Source: Parvularcula sp039198765
Lineage (GTDB): Bacteria > Pseudomonadota > Alphaproteobacteria > Caulobacterales > Parvularculaceae
Direction of reading: 5' to 3'
Assembly (NCBI GenBank): GCA_039198765.1
Contig: JBCCTF010000002.1
Span: 1-56,059, forward strand
Length of the DNA stretch: 56,059 nt
Of this stretch, positions 43,170 through 51,549 are shown piece by piece. Under the pieces are notes generated by a model that saw nothing but the letters and a program-made list of their open reading frames with translations, ran no database searches and was not told where the DNA came from. The translations under genes were made by a program, and so were the position numbers. The stretch's first letter is position 1. Every line of letters begins with the position of its first letter.

Positions 43170-44459
43170 ATGGATAGCAAAATTCTAGAAGCAGGCAGCG
43201 CGACCGTCGAAGGCCACGCACTTCCTGTCTACAAAGGCACTCATGGCAACGATGTCATCGACATTCGGACCCTGACCAAGAATACGGGCAAATTCACCTT
43301 CGACCCCGGCTTCACCTCCACCGCATCGTGTGAAAGCCAGATCACCTACATCGACGGCGACAAAGGCATCCTGCTTTATCGCGGCTACCCCATCGAACAA
43401 CTCGCCGAGCACACCGACTTCATCGAGTCCGCTTATCTCCTCCTCGAAGGCGAATTGCCGAACTCTAATCAGTGTGCGGAGTTCCGTCACAACATCACCT
43501 ACCACACCATGCTTCATGAGCACTTCATGAAGTTCTTTGAGGGCTTCCGCCGCGATGCCCACCCGATGGCGATCATGTGCGGCGCTGTCGGCGCGCTCTC
43601 CGCGTTCTATCACGACAGCACAGACGTGAACGACCCCCAGCACCGCGAAGTCGCCGTGCACCGTATGATCGCGAAGATGCCGACCATCGCGGCGCTCGCC
43701 TACAAATACACGACTGGCCAGCCATTCGTTTATCCGCGTAATGATCTTTTCTACACGGAGAATTTCATGCGCATGTGCTTCAGCGTCCCTGCTGAAGACT
43801 ATGAAGTGAACAAGGTTCTCGCCTCGGCGCTGGATAAGATCTTCATCCTGCACATGGACCACGAGCAAAATGCATCGACCTCCACCGTGCGTCTTGCAGG
43901 CTCGTCAGGTGCGAACCCCTTCGCGTGTATCGCAGCAGGCATCGCCTGCCTCTGGGGCCCGGCCCACGGCGGCGCGAACGAAGCTGCGCTGAACATGCTC
44001 GAAGAAATCGGCAGTGTGGATCGTATTCCGGAATATGTCGCCAAGGCGAAGGACAAGTCTGATCCGTTCCGCCTCATGGGCTTTGGCCACCGGGTCTACA
44101 AGAACTACGACCCCCGCGCGAAGGTCATGCAGAAGGCCTGTCACGAGGTTCTCGAGGCGACCGGCATTTCCGATCCGCTTCTCGACGTGGCGCGTGAGCT
44201 TGAGAAGATCGCGCTTGAGGACGAGTACTTCGTCGAGAAAAAGCTCTACCCGAACATCGACTTCTACTCAGGCATCACACTCCGCGCGCTCGGCTTCCCG
44301 CGGTCGATGTTTACGCCGCTCTTCGCGTTGGCTCGGACGGTTGGCTGGATCGCCCAGTGGCGCGAGATGCTGGAAGACCCGAACCAGAAAATCGGTCGCC
44401 CGCGTCAGATCTATACCGGCGCACCCCAGCGCGACTTCGTTCCGATGAACCAACGGTAG
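43170..44459 (+). CDS. gltA: citrate synthase
   Basis: A 429-residue type II citrate synthase joining oxaloacetate and acetyl-CoA. Landmarks are FTFDPGFTSTASCESQITYI near the start, the catalytic ILHMDHEQNASTSTVRLAGS, GFGHRVYKNYDPRAKVMQ, and the C-terminal FTPLFALARTVGWIAQW. The length fits the NADH-regulated hexameric enzymes of Gram-negative bacteria. It has GAGGAGACG upstream of the ATG at 43170. A terminator follows 29 bases after the stop and is merged with the next gene's start. Confidence 0.97.
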   Translation: MDSKILEAGSATVEGHALPVYKGTHGNDVIDIRTLTKNTGKFTFDPGFTSTASCESQITYIDGDKGILLYRGYPIEQLAEHTDFIESAYLLLEGELPNSNQCAEFRHNITYHTMLHEHFMKFFEGFRRDAHPMAIMCGAVGALSAFYHDSTDVNDPQHREVAVHRMIAKMPTIAALAYKYTTGQPFVYPRNDLFYTENFMRMCFSVPAEDYEVNKVLASALDKIFILHMDHEQNASTSTVRLAGSSGANPFACIAAGIACLWGPAHGGANEAALNMLEEIGSVDRIPEYVAKAKDKSDPFRLMGFGHRVYKNYDPRAKVMQKACHEVLEATGISDPLLDVARELEKIALEDEYFVEKKLYPNIDFYSGITLRALGFPRSMFTPLFALARTVGWIAQWREMLEDPNQKIGRPRQIYTGAPQRDFVPMNQR

Positions 44460-44488
44460 GCCATCCCCTACCGCTAGACCCTTGCAAG

Positions 44489-44536
44489 TCCTCCCGTTTT
44501 GGCGAACCGTACGGCTCGTCAACGGGAGGATTTTTT
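44489..44536 (+). terminator. terminator of gltA that also contains the next ribosome-binding site
   Basis: TCCTCCCGTT (44489-44498) pairs perfectly with AACGGGAGGA (44521-44530), followed by six T (44531-44536). Between them a second helix can form around CCGTACGG. The descending arm GGGAGGA is the ribosome-binding site of the gene starting at ATG 44537, directly after the T-tract. So the same hairpin that would end gltA transcription also hides that site. Confidence 0.8.
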
Positions 44537-45028
44537 ATGACCATCACCGCAATCGCCATCAGCGCGCTGCTCTTCGTCGCTGAACCCAGCGCGGCCGCGG
44601 CGACAGCCACCACCACCGCGGAACAGATCGACGCTGAACGCCTGCGCGAAGCCGAAGCTTATGTGCGCGGCCCGGCCATGTCCGAAATGATGGACCAGAT
44701 GTTCTCTGATGAAGGCATGCAGGGGATGCTCGCCGGAATCATGCCCGCCGGAACAACCGACCAAGAGGACATGGCCACGGCCCTCAAAATCGCCTCAGAG
44801 GAAATGCGCAAGTACCGGCCGCGCATGGAAGACGCGATGATCCAAGCGTCGGCCAAAGTCTTCACGCTGGAAGAGCTGAAAGCGGCAAACGAATTCTATC
44901 GCTCGCCGGAAGGCCGCGGCATGGCGAGCAAGACCCAAGAGTTCATGCAGACCTACATGGAACTCTACCTTCCCATCGCGCAGGAGTATATGGCATCGCT
45001 CATGGAGCGCGTGAGCGAGATCCAATAG
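44537..45028 (+). CDS. DUF2059 domain protein, secreted
   Basis: A 163-residue protein with a short signal peptide (ITAIAISALLFVAEPSAAAA) and a helical body typical of DUF2059: MMDQMFSDEGMQG, VFTLEELKAANEFYRSPEGR, GMASKTQEFMQTYMELYLPI. The family is widespread in proteobacteria; the function is unknown. The start at 44537 is directly after the T-tract of a terminator whose arm provides GGGAGGA. It may be expressed only when the hairpin is not formed, for example from an internal promoter. The next gene is a racemase, 14 bases on. Confidence 0.85.
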   Translation: MTITAIAISALLFVAEPSAAAATATTTAEQIDAERLREAEAYVRGPAMSEMMDQMFSDEGMQGMLAGIMPAGTTDQEDMATALKIASEEMRKYRPRMEDAMIQASAKVFTLEELKAANEFYRSPEGRGMASKTQEFMQTYMELYLPIAQEYMASLMERVSEIQ

Positions 45029-45042
45029 GGAGCAACAAAGCG

Positions 45043-45771
45043 ATGGCGCCAATACAAGGACGTCCACGAATCATCGGCATACTTGGCGGGACGAGCCACG
45101 TCATCGCCACGGCCTACTATGACCTGATCAATGCCGCCTCGAACAGGCGGCTCGGCGGGTCGTACTACGGCGAGACAATCATGATGGGGATGAACTTTGG
45201 CGCTGTTGCAGACCTTGCGATGAGCGGGCAATGGGACGCGGTTGCTGAACACATCAGCCAGCGTGTGGATCAGCTTGAAGCCGCCGGTGCAGAGCTGATC
45301 ATCGGTTCGTCCAATACAGTCCACAACGTGATGCGCGAGGTTATGGCTGGTCGTGACGTCGATTTTCTTCCGATTACGGAGCCTTTGATCGCCGCCATCA
45401 AGGCATCGGGCCTGAAGCGCATCGCGATTTTCGGCACCCGCGCGACGATGGACAACGGCGCGGTCATGCAAGAGGTGCGGGAGGCGACCGGCGTGGAACT
45501 CATCGTTCCGAATGCGGATGAACGCGAAGAGATCAACCGGGTGATCTTTGAAGAGCTGGTGAACCACGAGTTCAAGCCCGAATCCCGAGCTTTCTACCGC
45601 GAAACCGCCCTCCGCCTCGCCCGGGACGAAGGCGCAGAGGGTGTGATTCTGGGGTGTACGGAGATCTTTCTCCTGATCGACGAACCTGACCTGCCTGAAA
45701 TGAAGGTGTTCGCCACGGCGCGCCTGCACTGTGAGGCGGCCGTAGCCCGAGCCTTCGGTGAGAGCGCCTAA
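45043..45771 (+). CDS. aspartate/glutamate racemase family protein
   Basis: A 242-residue protein of the aspartate racemase superfamily: start PRIIGILGGTSHVIATAYYD, active-site strand AGAELIIGSSNTVHNV, second half AEGVILGCTEIFLLID. Family members normally use two cysteines. Here the second (Cys 205 in GCTEI) is present, but the first, in the CNTxH motif, is Ser 90 (SSNTVH). E. coli YgeA has Thr at that position and is reported to be L-specific, so this protein may likewise act in one direction. It follows the DUF2059 gene by 14 bases. Confidence 0.88.
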   Translation: MAPIQGRPRIIGILGGTSHVIATAYYDLINAASNRRLGGSYYGETIMMGMNFGAVADLAMSGQWDAVAEHISQRVDQLEAAGAELIIGSSNTVHNVMREVMAGRDVDFLPITEPLIAAIKASGLKRIAIFGTRATMDNGAVMQEVREATGVELIVPNADEREEINRVIFEELVNHEFKPESRAFYRETALRLARDEGAEGVILGCTEIFLLIDEPDLPEMKVFATARLHCEAAVARAFGESA

Positions 45772-45847
45772 TTCCTTCACGCTATCGTGAGCAGCGCATC
45801 CAAGGTTGCGCCATTTCGCCCGCTGACCCGCGGTTCAGACGCGCTAG

Positions 45848-47005
45848 ATGTGTCCGATGGGCGACGCTGCAACCATCGAAACGGTTTCCTCCCTCAGCGA
45901 AATTGCGCGCGAGGAATGGGACGCACTCGCGAACCCTGAGGGCGCGGTCTACAATCCGTTCGTGGCGTGGGACTTCCTGGAGGCAATGGAGCGATCCGGC
46001 TCTGCGCGCGCGCAAACCGGATGGCAGCCTGCTCACCTGGCCCTCAAACGCGGTGACCAGCTCTGCGGCGTGCTGCCCGCCTACCTGAAGGGGCACAGCC
46101 AGGGCGAGTACATCTTCGACCACGCCTTTGCCGACGCCTACACCCGGGCGGGAGGCAAGTACTATCCCAAGCTTCTCTCCGCCGTGCCTTTCACCCCTGC
46201 GACGGGTCGTCGCCTCCTTGCTCCGCAGGCTGAGGATCGTGCACTCCTCGCGCAAGGGGCTGTCGCCGCCGCTGCGCAGATGGGCTTCTCCGGCGCGCAC
46301 TTGAACTTCCTCACCGCAGAAGATACTCAGACGGCGGAGGATGCGGGCTACGCCGTTCGGATTGGTGAGCAGTACCACTTTGAAGATAGAGGCTACGGCG
46401 ACTGGGCCGGGTTCCTGGACGCCCTCGCGTCGCGCAAACGTAAGGCCTTGAAGAAAGAGCGGGCGAGCATCACGGCCTCCGGGCTTGAGATCGAGTGGGT
46501 GACGGGTACGGACATTCAGGAGAAGCATCTCGATGCCTTCTGGTGGTTCTACCAGGACACGGGCGCCCGCAAATGGGGCACGCCTTACCTGACACGCTCC
46601 GCCTTCGAACTGTTGGCCGAGCGGATGGCGGACAAGATCCTCTACATCTTTGCACGCCGGGGCGATGAGTACATCGCTGGCGCCATGAACCTCATCGGCG
46701 GGGACACCCTCTATGGCCGGTACTGGGGATGCTCCGAGCACGTCTCATTTTTGCACTTTGAGCTTTGCTACTACCAAGCCATCGACTTCGCCCTCGACCA
46801 TGGCCTCAAGCAGGTCGAGGCTGGCGCGCAAGGCGAGCACAAAATCGCCCGCGGTTACGAGCCTGTGCCCATCCGCTCCGCCCACCGGATGATCGACGAG
46901 GGCTTCCAAGACGCCATCAAAGGCTACCTCGCCCGCGAAAAAGAGCACGTCGAACACGAAATCGACCTTCTCAAGGCCTACACGCCGTTTAAGAAGGACG
47001 GATGA
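45848..47005 (+). CDS. FemAB-like / peptidoglycan-associated GNAT protein (DUF482)
   Basis: A 385-residue protein of the FemAB-like DUF482 group (two GNAT folds). Recognisable parts include EGAVYNPFVAWDFLEAMERS, GVLPAYLKGHSQGEYIFDHA, DALASRKRKALKKERASITA and HFELCYYQAIDFALDHGLKQ. FemAB-type proteins add amino acids to lipid-linked peptidoglycan precursors; this subgroup has not been shown to do so. Its stop overlaps the DUF2007 start as ATGA. First gene of a four-gene overlapping cluster. Confidence 0.88.
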   Translation: MCPMGDAATIETVSSLSEIAREEWDALANPEGAVYNPFVAWDFLEAMERSGSARAQTGWQPAHLALKRGDQLCGVLPAYLKGHSQGEYIFDHAFADAYTRAGGKYYPKLLSAVPFTPATGRRLLAPQAEDRALLAQGAVAAAAQMGFSGAHLNFLTAEDTQTAEDAGYAVRIGEQYHFEDRGYGDWAGFLDALASRKRKALKKERASITASGLEIEWVTGTDIQEKHLDAFWWFYQDTGARKWGTPYLTRSAFELLAERMADKILYIFARRGDEYIAGAMNLIGGDTLYGRYWGCSEHVSFLHFELCYYQAIDFALDHGLKQVEAGAQGEHKIARGYEPVPIRSAHRMIDEGFQDAIKGYLAREKEHVEHEIDLLKAYTPFKKDG

Positions 47006-47394
47006 AAGAGATCGCGCGTTTCCACGATCAAGCCGAAGCGCACCTAGCGCTACACTGGTTACGTTCCGAGGGGCTCAATGTGTCGCTCGCTGACTACCAA
47101 TCGTCTGCTTATGTCTTTGGCGGCAACGGCGGCATTCGGCTTCTCGCGAGTAGCCGCGATGCCTACCAAGCCAAGACGCTGCTCGCTCAGCGCAAACCGA
47201 GGTCGAAGTTCCCGACTTGCCCCAATTGCGGCAGCAGGAAGGCGAGACGGATTCGTGACACGACACCGCTCCTCGCGGCGCTAGCTGACTTCGTGGCGAT
47301 TTTTCAAGAACCTTCCCGATACGGATCGTTCGAATGCAAAAGCTGCGGACAAACATGGGAGACCATCAAAGATGAGCCTTCAGACGACGTATGA
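47002..47394 (+). CDS. DUF2007 protein with C-terminal zinc ribbon
   Basis: A 130-residue protein. The N-terminal half (about 1-65) is a DUF2007 domain, a PII-like signal-transducer fold (KEIARFHDQAEAHLALHWLR, GLNVSLAD). The C-terminal half has a zinc ribbon with CPNCGSRKARR (about 73-83) and CKSCGQTW (about 113-120). The function is unknown; it may bind a ligand and another protein. The start overlaps the FemAB-like gene and the end overlaps the HIT gene by 23 bases. Confidence 0.85.
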   Translation: MKEIARFHDQAEAHLALHWLRSEGLNVSLADYQSSAYVFGGNGGIRLLASSRDAYQAKTLLAQRKPRSKFPTCPNCGSRKARRIRDTTPLLAALADFVAIFQEPSRYGSFECKSCGQTWETIKDEPSDDV

Positions 47395-47803
47395 TGATGA
47401 GAACATCTTTGCACGGATCATCCGCGGGGAGATGCCGAAGATCGCCGTGTACGAAGACGAGGACACCCTCGCGTTCATGGATGTCTTCCCACAGGCCGAG
47501 GGCCACACGCTGGTGATCAGCAAACATGCCCGCTCCACCAACCTCCTCGACATGCCCGCCGATGCGCTGGCCCAGGTGATGGCGACGGCGCAGAAGGTGG
47601 CTGGCGGCATTGTGAAGGCGCTGGCGCCTGACGGCTTCCGCATCGTTCAGTTCAATGGTGCACCCGCGGGGCAAACCGTCTATCACACCCACGTTCACAT
47701 CATCCCCGTCTGGGAGGGCCGCTCCCTCCGCCCCCATGGCACCGATATGGCGCCCACGGAGGACCTTCAGGCGACAGCAGAGAAGATCAAACATGCCCTC
47801 TGA
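47372..47803 (+). CDS. HIT family nucleotide hydrolase
   Basis: A 143-residue HIT protein: IFARIIRGEMPKIAVYEDED and the histidine triad HTHVHI (His 105, 107, 109). It belongs to the HinT-like group, which hydrolyses AMP-lysine or AMP-amine bonds. The start is inside the end of DUF2007 and its end overlaps the SDR gene by 11 bases. Confidence 0.93.
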   Translation: MSLQTTYDDENIFARIIRGEMPKIAVYEDEDTLAFMDVFPQAEGHTLVISKHARSTNLLDMPADALAQVMATAQKVAGGIVKALAPDGFRIVQFNGAPAGQTVYHTHVHIIPVWEGRSLRPHGTDMAPTEDLQATAEKIKHAL

Positions 47804-48518
47804 CCAGCTTTCCGACCGCAACGTCGTCATCACTGGTGCGAGCCGAGGCATCGGTTACGCCGCTGGCGTAGCCTGCGCCAAGCGCGGCGCCCACGTTATC
47901 GGCCTCGCTCGTACCACGTCAGGCCTCGAAAAACTCGACGACGATATTCGCTCCGTAGGCGGACAAGCAACACTCATCCCCGTCGATATCACCCAAGAGG
48001 AAGCGGTGAGCCGTCTGCCCGCTGCCCTCGAAGACCGGTTTGGCAAGATCGACGGCCTGATCCTGAATGCAGGCATGCTCGGCCCGCTCACCCATGTGGC
48101 TGAGGTGCTCGGCAAGGAATGGCACGAGACGTTCACCGTGAACCTGCACGCCAACTTGGCGATGATCCAGCTCCTCCACCCATTGCTCCTAAAATCGGAC
48201 GCAGGCCGCCTGGTCGCCGTCACGTCCCGCGCAGCGCGGGTGTCGAAGCCCTTCTGGGGTGCTTACGCCGCATCGAAAGCGGCGCTCGATGTGCTGGTCA
48301 AAACGTATGCTGAGGAACAGGCGCCAGGTAGCGTCCGTGCCAACCTCCTCGACCCCGGCCCCACGGCGACGGCTATGCGCAAGGAGGCGATGCCGGGCGA
48401 AGATCCTTCGACCATTACCCCGCCAGAGGTGATCGGCGAGCGCCTCGCTGATATGGTGCAGACGGATTATCAAGAGACCGCAGGTATGGTGGTGATGCCG
48501 CGCCCTGACGGCGTCTAG
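47793..48518 (+). CDS. short-chain dehydrogenase/reductase
   Basis: A 241-residue classical SDR with NVVITGASRGIGYAAGVACA (cofactor binding), ILNAGMLGPL, a SAR in TSRAARV, and the catalytic pair YAASKAALDV. The substrate is not evident. I use the ATG at 47793, inside the HIT gene; the longer open frame to 47655 is HIT sequence in another frame. It ends the overlapping four-gene cluster and meets the convergent hemA without a gap. Confidence 0.92.
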   Translation: MPSDQLSDRNVVITGASRGIGYAAGVACAKRGAHVIGLARTTSGLEKLDDDIRSVGGQATLIPVDITQEEAVSRLPAALEDRFGKIDGLILNAGMLGPLTHVAEVLGKEWHETFTVNLHANLAMIQLLHPLLLKSDAGRLVAVTSRAARVSKPFWGAYAASKAALDVLVKTYAEEQAPGSVRANLLDPGPTATAMRKEAMPGEDPSTITPPEVIGERLADMVQTDYQETAGMVVMPRPDGV

Positions 48519-49766
48519 CTACTGAGCAGCAATGGCGTCGAGCTGGTCCTGACCGCGAGCCAGCTTGCACTCCGACCAAAGCGAGTCGAGCGCCGCGACG
48601 AGATGCTCCACATGCTCCTCCGTATGCAGAGGGGTCGGTGAGAAGCGCAAACGCTCCGTCCCGCGAGAAACAGTCGGGAAATTGATCGGCTGCACGTAAA
48701 CGCCAAACTCGTTCAAGAGACGATCAGAAAGTGCTTTGCAGTGCACCGGGCAACCGACGAACAGCGGAACAATGTGGCTCGGGCTCAGCATGACCGGCAG
48801 GCCGCGCTGTTCCAAAGCCATTTTCAGATGTGCGGCCCGGGCCTGATGCTGTGTCCGGAGGTGCTGCGCTTCTCTCAGCACACGGATGGAGGCCAACGCA
48901 CCGGCGACCAGAACCGGTGACAGCGCGGTCGTGAAGATAAAGCTCGGCGCGAACGAACGCACCGCATCAACCAGCGCAGCAGACCCGGCAATGTAGCCGC
49001 CCATCACGCCGATAGCCTTGCCCAGGGTACCCTCAACACAGTCGATAAGGTCCAGCACATCGTCACGCTCAGCGACGCCGGCACCGTGGCGACCATAAAG
49101 GCCGACACCGTGGACCTCGTCGAGATAGGTCAGCGCCCCGTACCTCTTGGCCAGCTCAGCAATCTCACGGATCGGCGCGATGTCGCCGTCCATGGAATAG
49201 ACGCTCTCAAACGCGACGATCTTCGGCTGATTTGCCGGAAGACCCGCCAACAGCTCTTCCAAATGCGCCACATCATTGTGCCGCCAGATCAGCTTCTCGC
49301 ACTTGCCGCCGCGGATCCCCTGGATCATCGACGCGTGGTTCAGCTCATCTGAGAGAATGCAGACACCCGGCAGAAGCTTCGCGAGCGTGGACAGGGTCGC
49401 CTCGTTCGCAATGTAGCCTGAGGTGAAGAGCAGCGCGGCTTCCTTTTGGTGGAGCGCAGCCAGCTCGTTCTCGAGAGTCACGTGGTAATGCGTCGTCCCG
49501 GCAATGTTGCGCGTCCCACCAGCGCCCGCGCCAACATGGTCGATCGCATCCTTCATCGCCTGAAGGACGTCGGGGTGTTGGCCCATCCCGAGGTAATCGT
49601 TGGAGCACCAGACGGTGACGTCGGCGACAGTGCCGTCAGTCTTGTGCATTTGTGCGGCGGGAAAAGCGCCGCGCACGCGCTCAAGATCGGCGAACACGCG
49701 GTACCGGCCTTCGCCCCGGACTTGTCCCAGGGCGTCCTCGAAGATGTTATCGTATTCCACGCTCAT
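48519..49766 (-). CDS. hemA: 5-aminolevulinate synthase
   Basis: A 415-residue PLP enzyme that makes 5-aminolevulinate from glycine and succinyl-CoA, the first committed step of haem synthesis in alphaproteobacteria and mitochondria. The signature is AGAGGTRNIAGTTHYHVTLE, YLDEVHGVGLYGRHGAGVAE, then EGTLGKAIGVMGGYIAGS with the PLP Lys in GTLGKAIG. The start ATG at 49766 is preceded by an AT-rich region with a short inverted repeat (49781-49809). Confidence 0.97.
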   Translation of the reverse strand: MSVEYDNIFEDALGQVRGEGRYRVFADLERVRGAFPAAQMHKTDGTVADVTVWCSNDYLGMGQHPDVLQAMKDAIDHVGAGAGGTRNIAGTTHYHVTLENELAALHQKEAALLFTSGYIANEATLSTLAKLLPGVCILSDELNHASMIQGIRGGKCEKLIWRHNDVAHLEELLAGLPANQPKIVAFESVYSMDGDIAPIREIAELAKRYGALTYLDEVHGVGLYGRHGAGVAERDDVLDLIDCVEGTLGKAIGVMGGYIAGSAALVDAVRSFAPSFIFTTALSPVLVAGALASIRVLREAQHLRTQHQARAAHLKMALEQRGLPVMLSPSHIVPLFVGCPVHCKALSDRLLNEFGVYVQPINFPTVSRGTERLRFSPTPLHTEEHVEHLVAALDSLWSECKLARGQDQLDAIAAQ

Positions 49767-49780
49767 ACTGTGCCGCTAGC

Positions 49781-49809
49781 ATACCTTATCACAAATACGA
49801 CATAGGTAT
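49781..49809. promoter_or_regulatory. inverted repeat upstream of hemA
   Basis: ATACCT (49781-49786) and AGGTAT (49804-49809) are 17 bases apart, 15 bases upstream of the start codon. The arms are short and chance is possible, but the location in an AT-rich stretch fits a regulator site. Confidence 0.3.
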
Positions 49810-49875
49810 TGTCGCACACTCCTGCCGAACTAAAGAGCGTTTTCGGGGCAACAAGCCGCGGGAAAAGCAGTGACT

Positions 49876-50415
49876 TTAGAGCTGGTAGCGGATTTGGTCC
49901 GCCCAGAAGCGCTCAAGGCGGTCCAGGGTCCGGTTTGTCGTGTCCATCATGTCAGCAGACACATCGCCAACCTTCTCAACGCTGTCGAGGTGACGGCGGA
50001 AGAGAGCGTCGACCTTATCGCGCACCTCAAAACCCGAGCGCGTCAGCGAAACCCGCACGGAGCGGCGGTCACGATCAGAGCGCGAATGCGAGATGTAGCC
50101 CGCCTCAACAAGCTTCTTCAGGTTGTACGAGACGTTCGAGCCCAAGTAATGCCCACGGCTGCGCAGCTCACCAGCGGTCAACTCAGAGTCACCGATGTTG
50201 AACAACAGCAGCGCCTGCACCGCGTTGATGTCCGTTTGGTTCACACGCTCTAACTCATCCTTGATGACATCAAGGAGTTGGCGGTGGAGCCGTTCAATCA
50301 ACGTGAGCAGCCGCATGTATACCGGCTGCAGTTCCAGGTCTTCGCCTTGTTCCAGAGTTCTGGCAGAGGCTTGGTGTTGCATGGGATCGGCTCGTCGCTT
50401 TGATGGGTCTGACAT
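49876..50415 (-). CDS. LdtR-type MarR family regulator
   Basis: A 179-residue winged-helix regulator of the LdtR group found in alphaproteobacteria. The core is clear: NAVQALLLFNIGDSELTAGE, then GSNVSYNLKKLVEAGYISHS and SDRDRRSVRVSLTRSGFEVR (recognition helix and wing), with a long helical C-terminus for dimerisation. In Sinorhizobium and Liberibacter the homologue controls a transpeptidase and stress genes. Here it sits between hemA and hemB, divergent from hemB with an 89-base gap that includes the palindrome ACGCTAGCGT. Confidence 0.9.
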   Translation of the reverse strand: MSDPSKRRADPMQHQASARTLEQGEDLELQPVYMRLLTLIERLHRQLLDVIKDELERVNQTDINAVQALLLFNIGDSELTAGELRSRGHYLGSNVSYNLKKLVEAGYISHSRSDRDRRSVRVSLTRSGFEVRDKVDALFRRHLDSVEKVGDVSADMMDTTNRTLDRLERFWADQIRYQL

Positions 50416-50452
50416 TCTTGGTGCCTACATTGCCCATAACAGTGTGAAGAAA

Positions 50453-50462
50453 ACGCTAGCGT
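50453..50462. promoter_or_regulatory. palindrome ACGCTAGCGT between marR and hemB
   Basis: A perfect 10-bp palindrome 38 bases from the marR start. The CGCTAGC core also occurs upstream of hemA (49774-49780), but similar palindromes occur inside other genes (for example near 5150 and 14950), so specificity is doubtful. Confidence 0.35.
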
Positions 50463-50516
50463 GATACAATCAACGCGACTGCCTTTGGGGGCTCTAGTCG
50501 CCTTTTGCGAGTACTT

Positions 50517-51524
50517 ATGAACGAGTTTTCAGGTTCTTTCCCGTCCACCCGACTCCGGCGTCTAAGAAGAGGACAACCCATACGGGACCTTGTTCGAGAA
50601 AACAGGCTTAGTTCCTTTGATTTAATTCAAAGTGTAATTGTTAGATCCGATCAGGACGATCGAATTATTCCAGCGATGCCGAACGTCTATCGCTCAACGC
50701 CGGACGAAGCCGCCGCGATGGCCGAGCGCTGTATGAAGGCCGGCATCCCTGCAATGGCGCTGTTCCCCTACACCAGCCAAGCGGACCGCGACCCGCAGGG
50801 CAGCCGCGCTTATGAGCATGATAACCTGATGGGCCAGGCCGCCCGCGCCATCAAAGAGGCTGTGCCAGAGATGGTGATCATCGCCGACGTCGCCCTCGAT
50901 CCCTACACGGACCACGGCCACGACGGGTTGATGAGCGACGAAGGCGTCATCCTCAACGATCCCACGGTCGAGGCGCTGTGCCGCCAGGCGCTGGTGCTGG
51001 CCGAGGTGGGCTACGACATCGTCGCGCCGTCTGACATGATGGATGGCCGCATCGGCACCATCCGCCAGGCACTGGATGAGGCGGGCCAGCAGGACGTCGG
51101 CATCCTCTCCTACTCAGTGAAGTACGCCTCGGCCTTCTATGGTCCCTACCGCGACGCTGTCGGCAGCCGCGGCGCCCTGAAAGGCGACAAGCGCACCTAC
51201 CAGATGGATCCAGGGAATGCCGAAGAAGGCCTGCGCGAGGCCGCCCTTGACATCAAAGAGGGCGCGGACATGCTGATGATCAAGCCAGGCATGGCCTACC
51301 TCGACATGGTCACCCGCGTGAAACAAACCTTCGGTGTGCCGACGATCGTGTTCCAAGTCTCAGGCGAATACGCCATGCTCGCCTCCGCCGCCGAAAAAGG
51401 CGCTTTCGACTTTGACACCGCCCTCATGGAAAGCCTCATGGCCTTCAAAAGGGCGGGTGCGGACGGCATCATCACCTACGCCGCGGAGCATGCTGCCAAG
51501 CTGACGAGGCAGTCGGCGATTTAG
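50517..51524 (+). CDS. hemB: delta-aminolevulinate dehydratase (porphobilinogen synthase)
   Basis: A 335-residue enzyme that joins two 5-aminolevulinate molecules. Active-site lysines are in SYSVKYASAFYGPYRDA and MLMIKPGMAYLD. The usual zinc cysteines are absent (DVALDPYTDHGHDG), so it is the magnesium-type enzyme common in this class. The first 55 codons are AT-rich and use rare codons (AGA, AGG, TTA, CTA, GTA), after which the usual GC-rich usage begins near 50680. Starts: ATG 50517 or TTG 50505; no good ribosome-binding site precedes either. It is downstream of the LdtR-like gene's divergent promoter. Confidence 0.95.
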   Translation: MNEFSGSFPSTRLRRLRRGQPIRDLVRENRLSSFDLIQSVIVRSDQDDRIIPAMPNVYRSTPDEAAAMAERCMKAGIPAMALFPYTSQADRDPQGSRAYEHDNLMGQAARAIKEAVPEMVIIADVALDPYTDHGHDGLMSDEGVILNDPTVEALCRQALVLAEVGYDIVAPSDMMDGRIGTIRQALDEAGQQDVGILSYSVKYASAFYGPYRDAVGSRGALKGDKRTYQMDPGNAEEGLREAALDIKEGADMLMIKPGMAYLDMVTRVKQTFGVPTIVFQVSGEYAMLASAAEKGAFDFDTALMESLMAFKRAGADGIITYAAEHAAKLTRQSAI

Positions 51525-51549
51525 CGACGCCTGGAGGGGGTAGTTTAAC

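Noticed and set aside
45782..46741. 319-codon minus-strand frame opposite the FemAB-like gene
   Set aside because: The plus-strand gene is supported by family pattern and operon overlaps.
50440..50480. FNR box upstream of hemB
   Set aside because: The sequence TGATACAATCAA resembles half of an FNR site, but the spacing is three bases instead of four and the outer base is missing.
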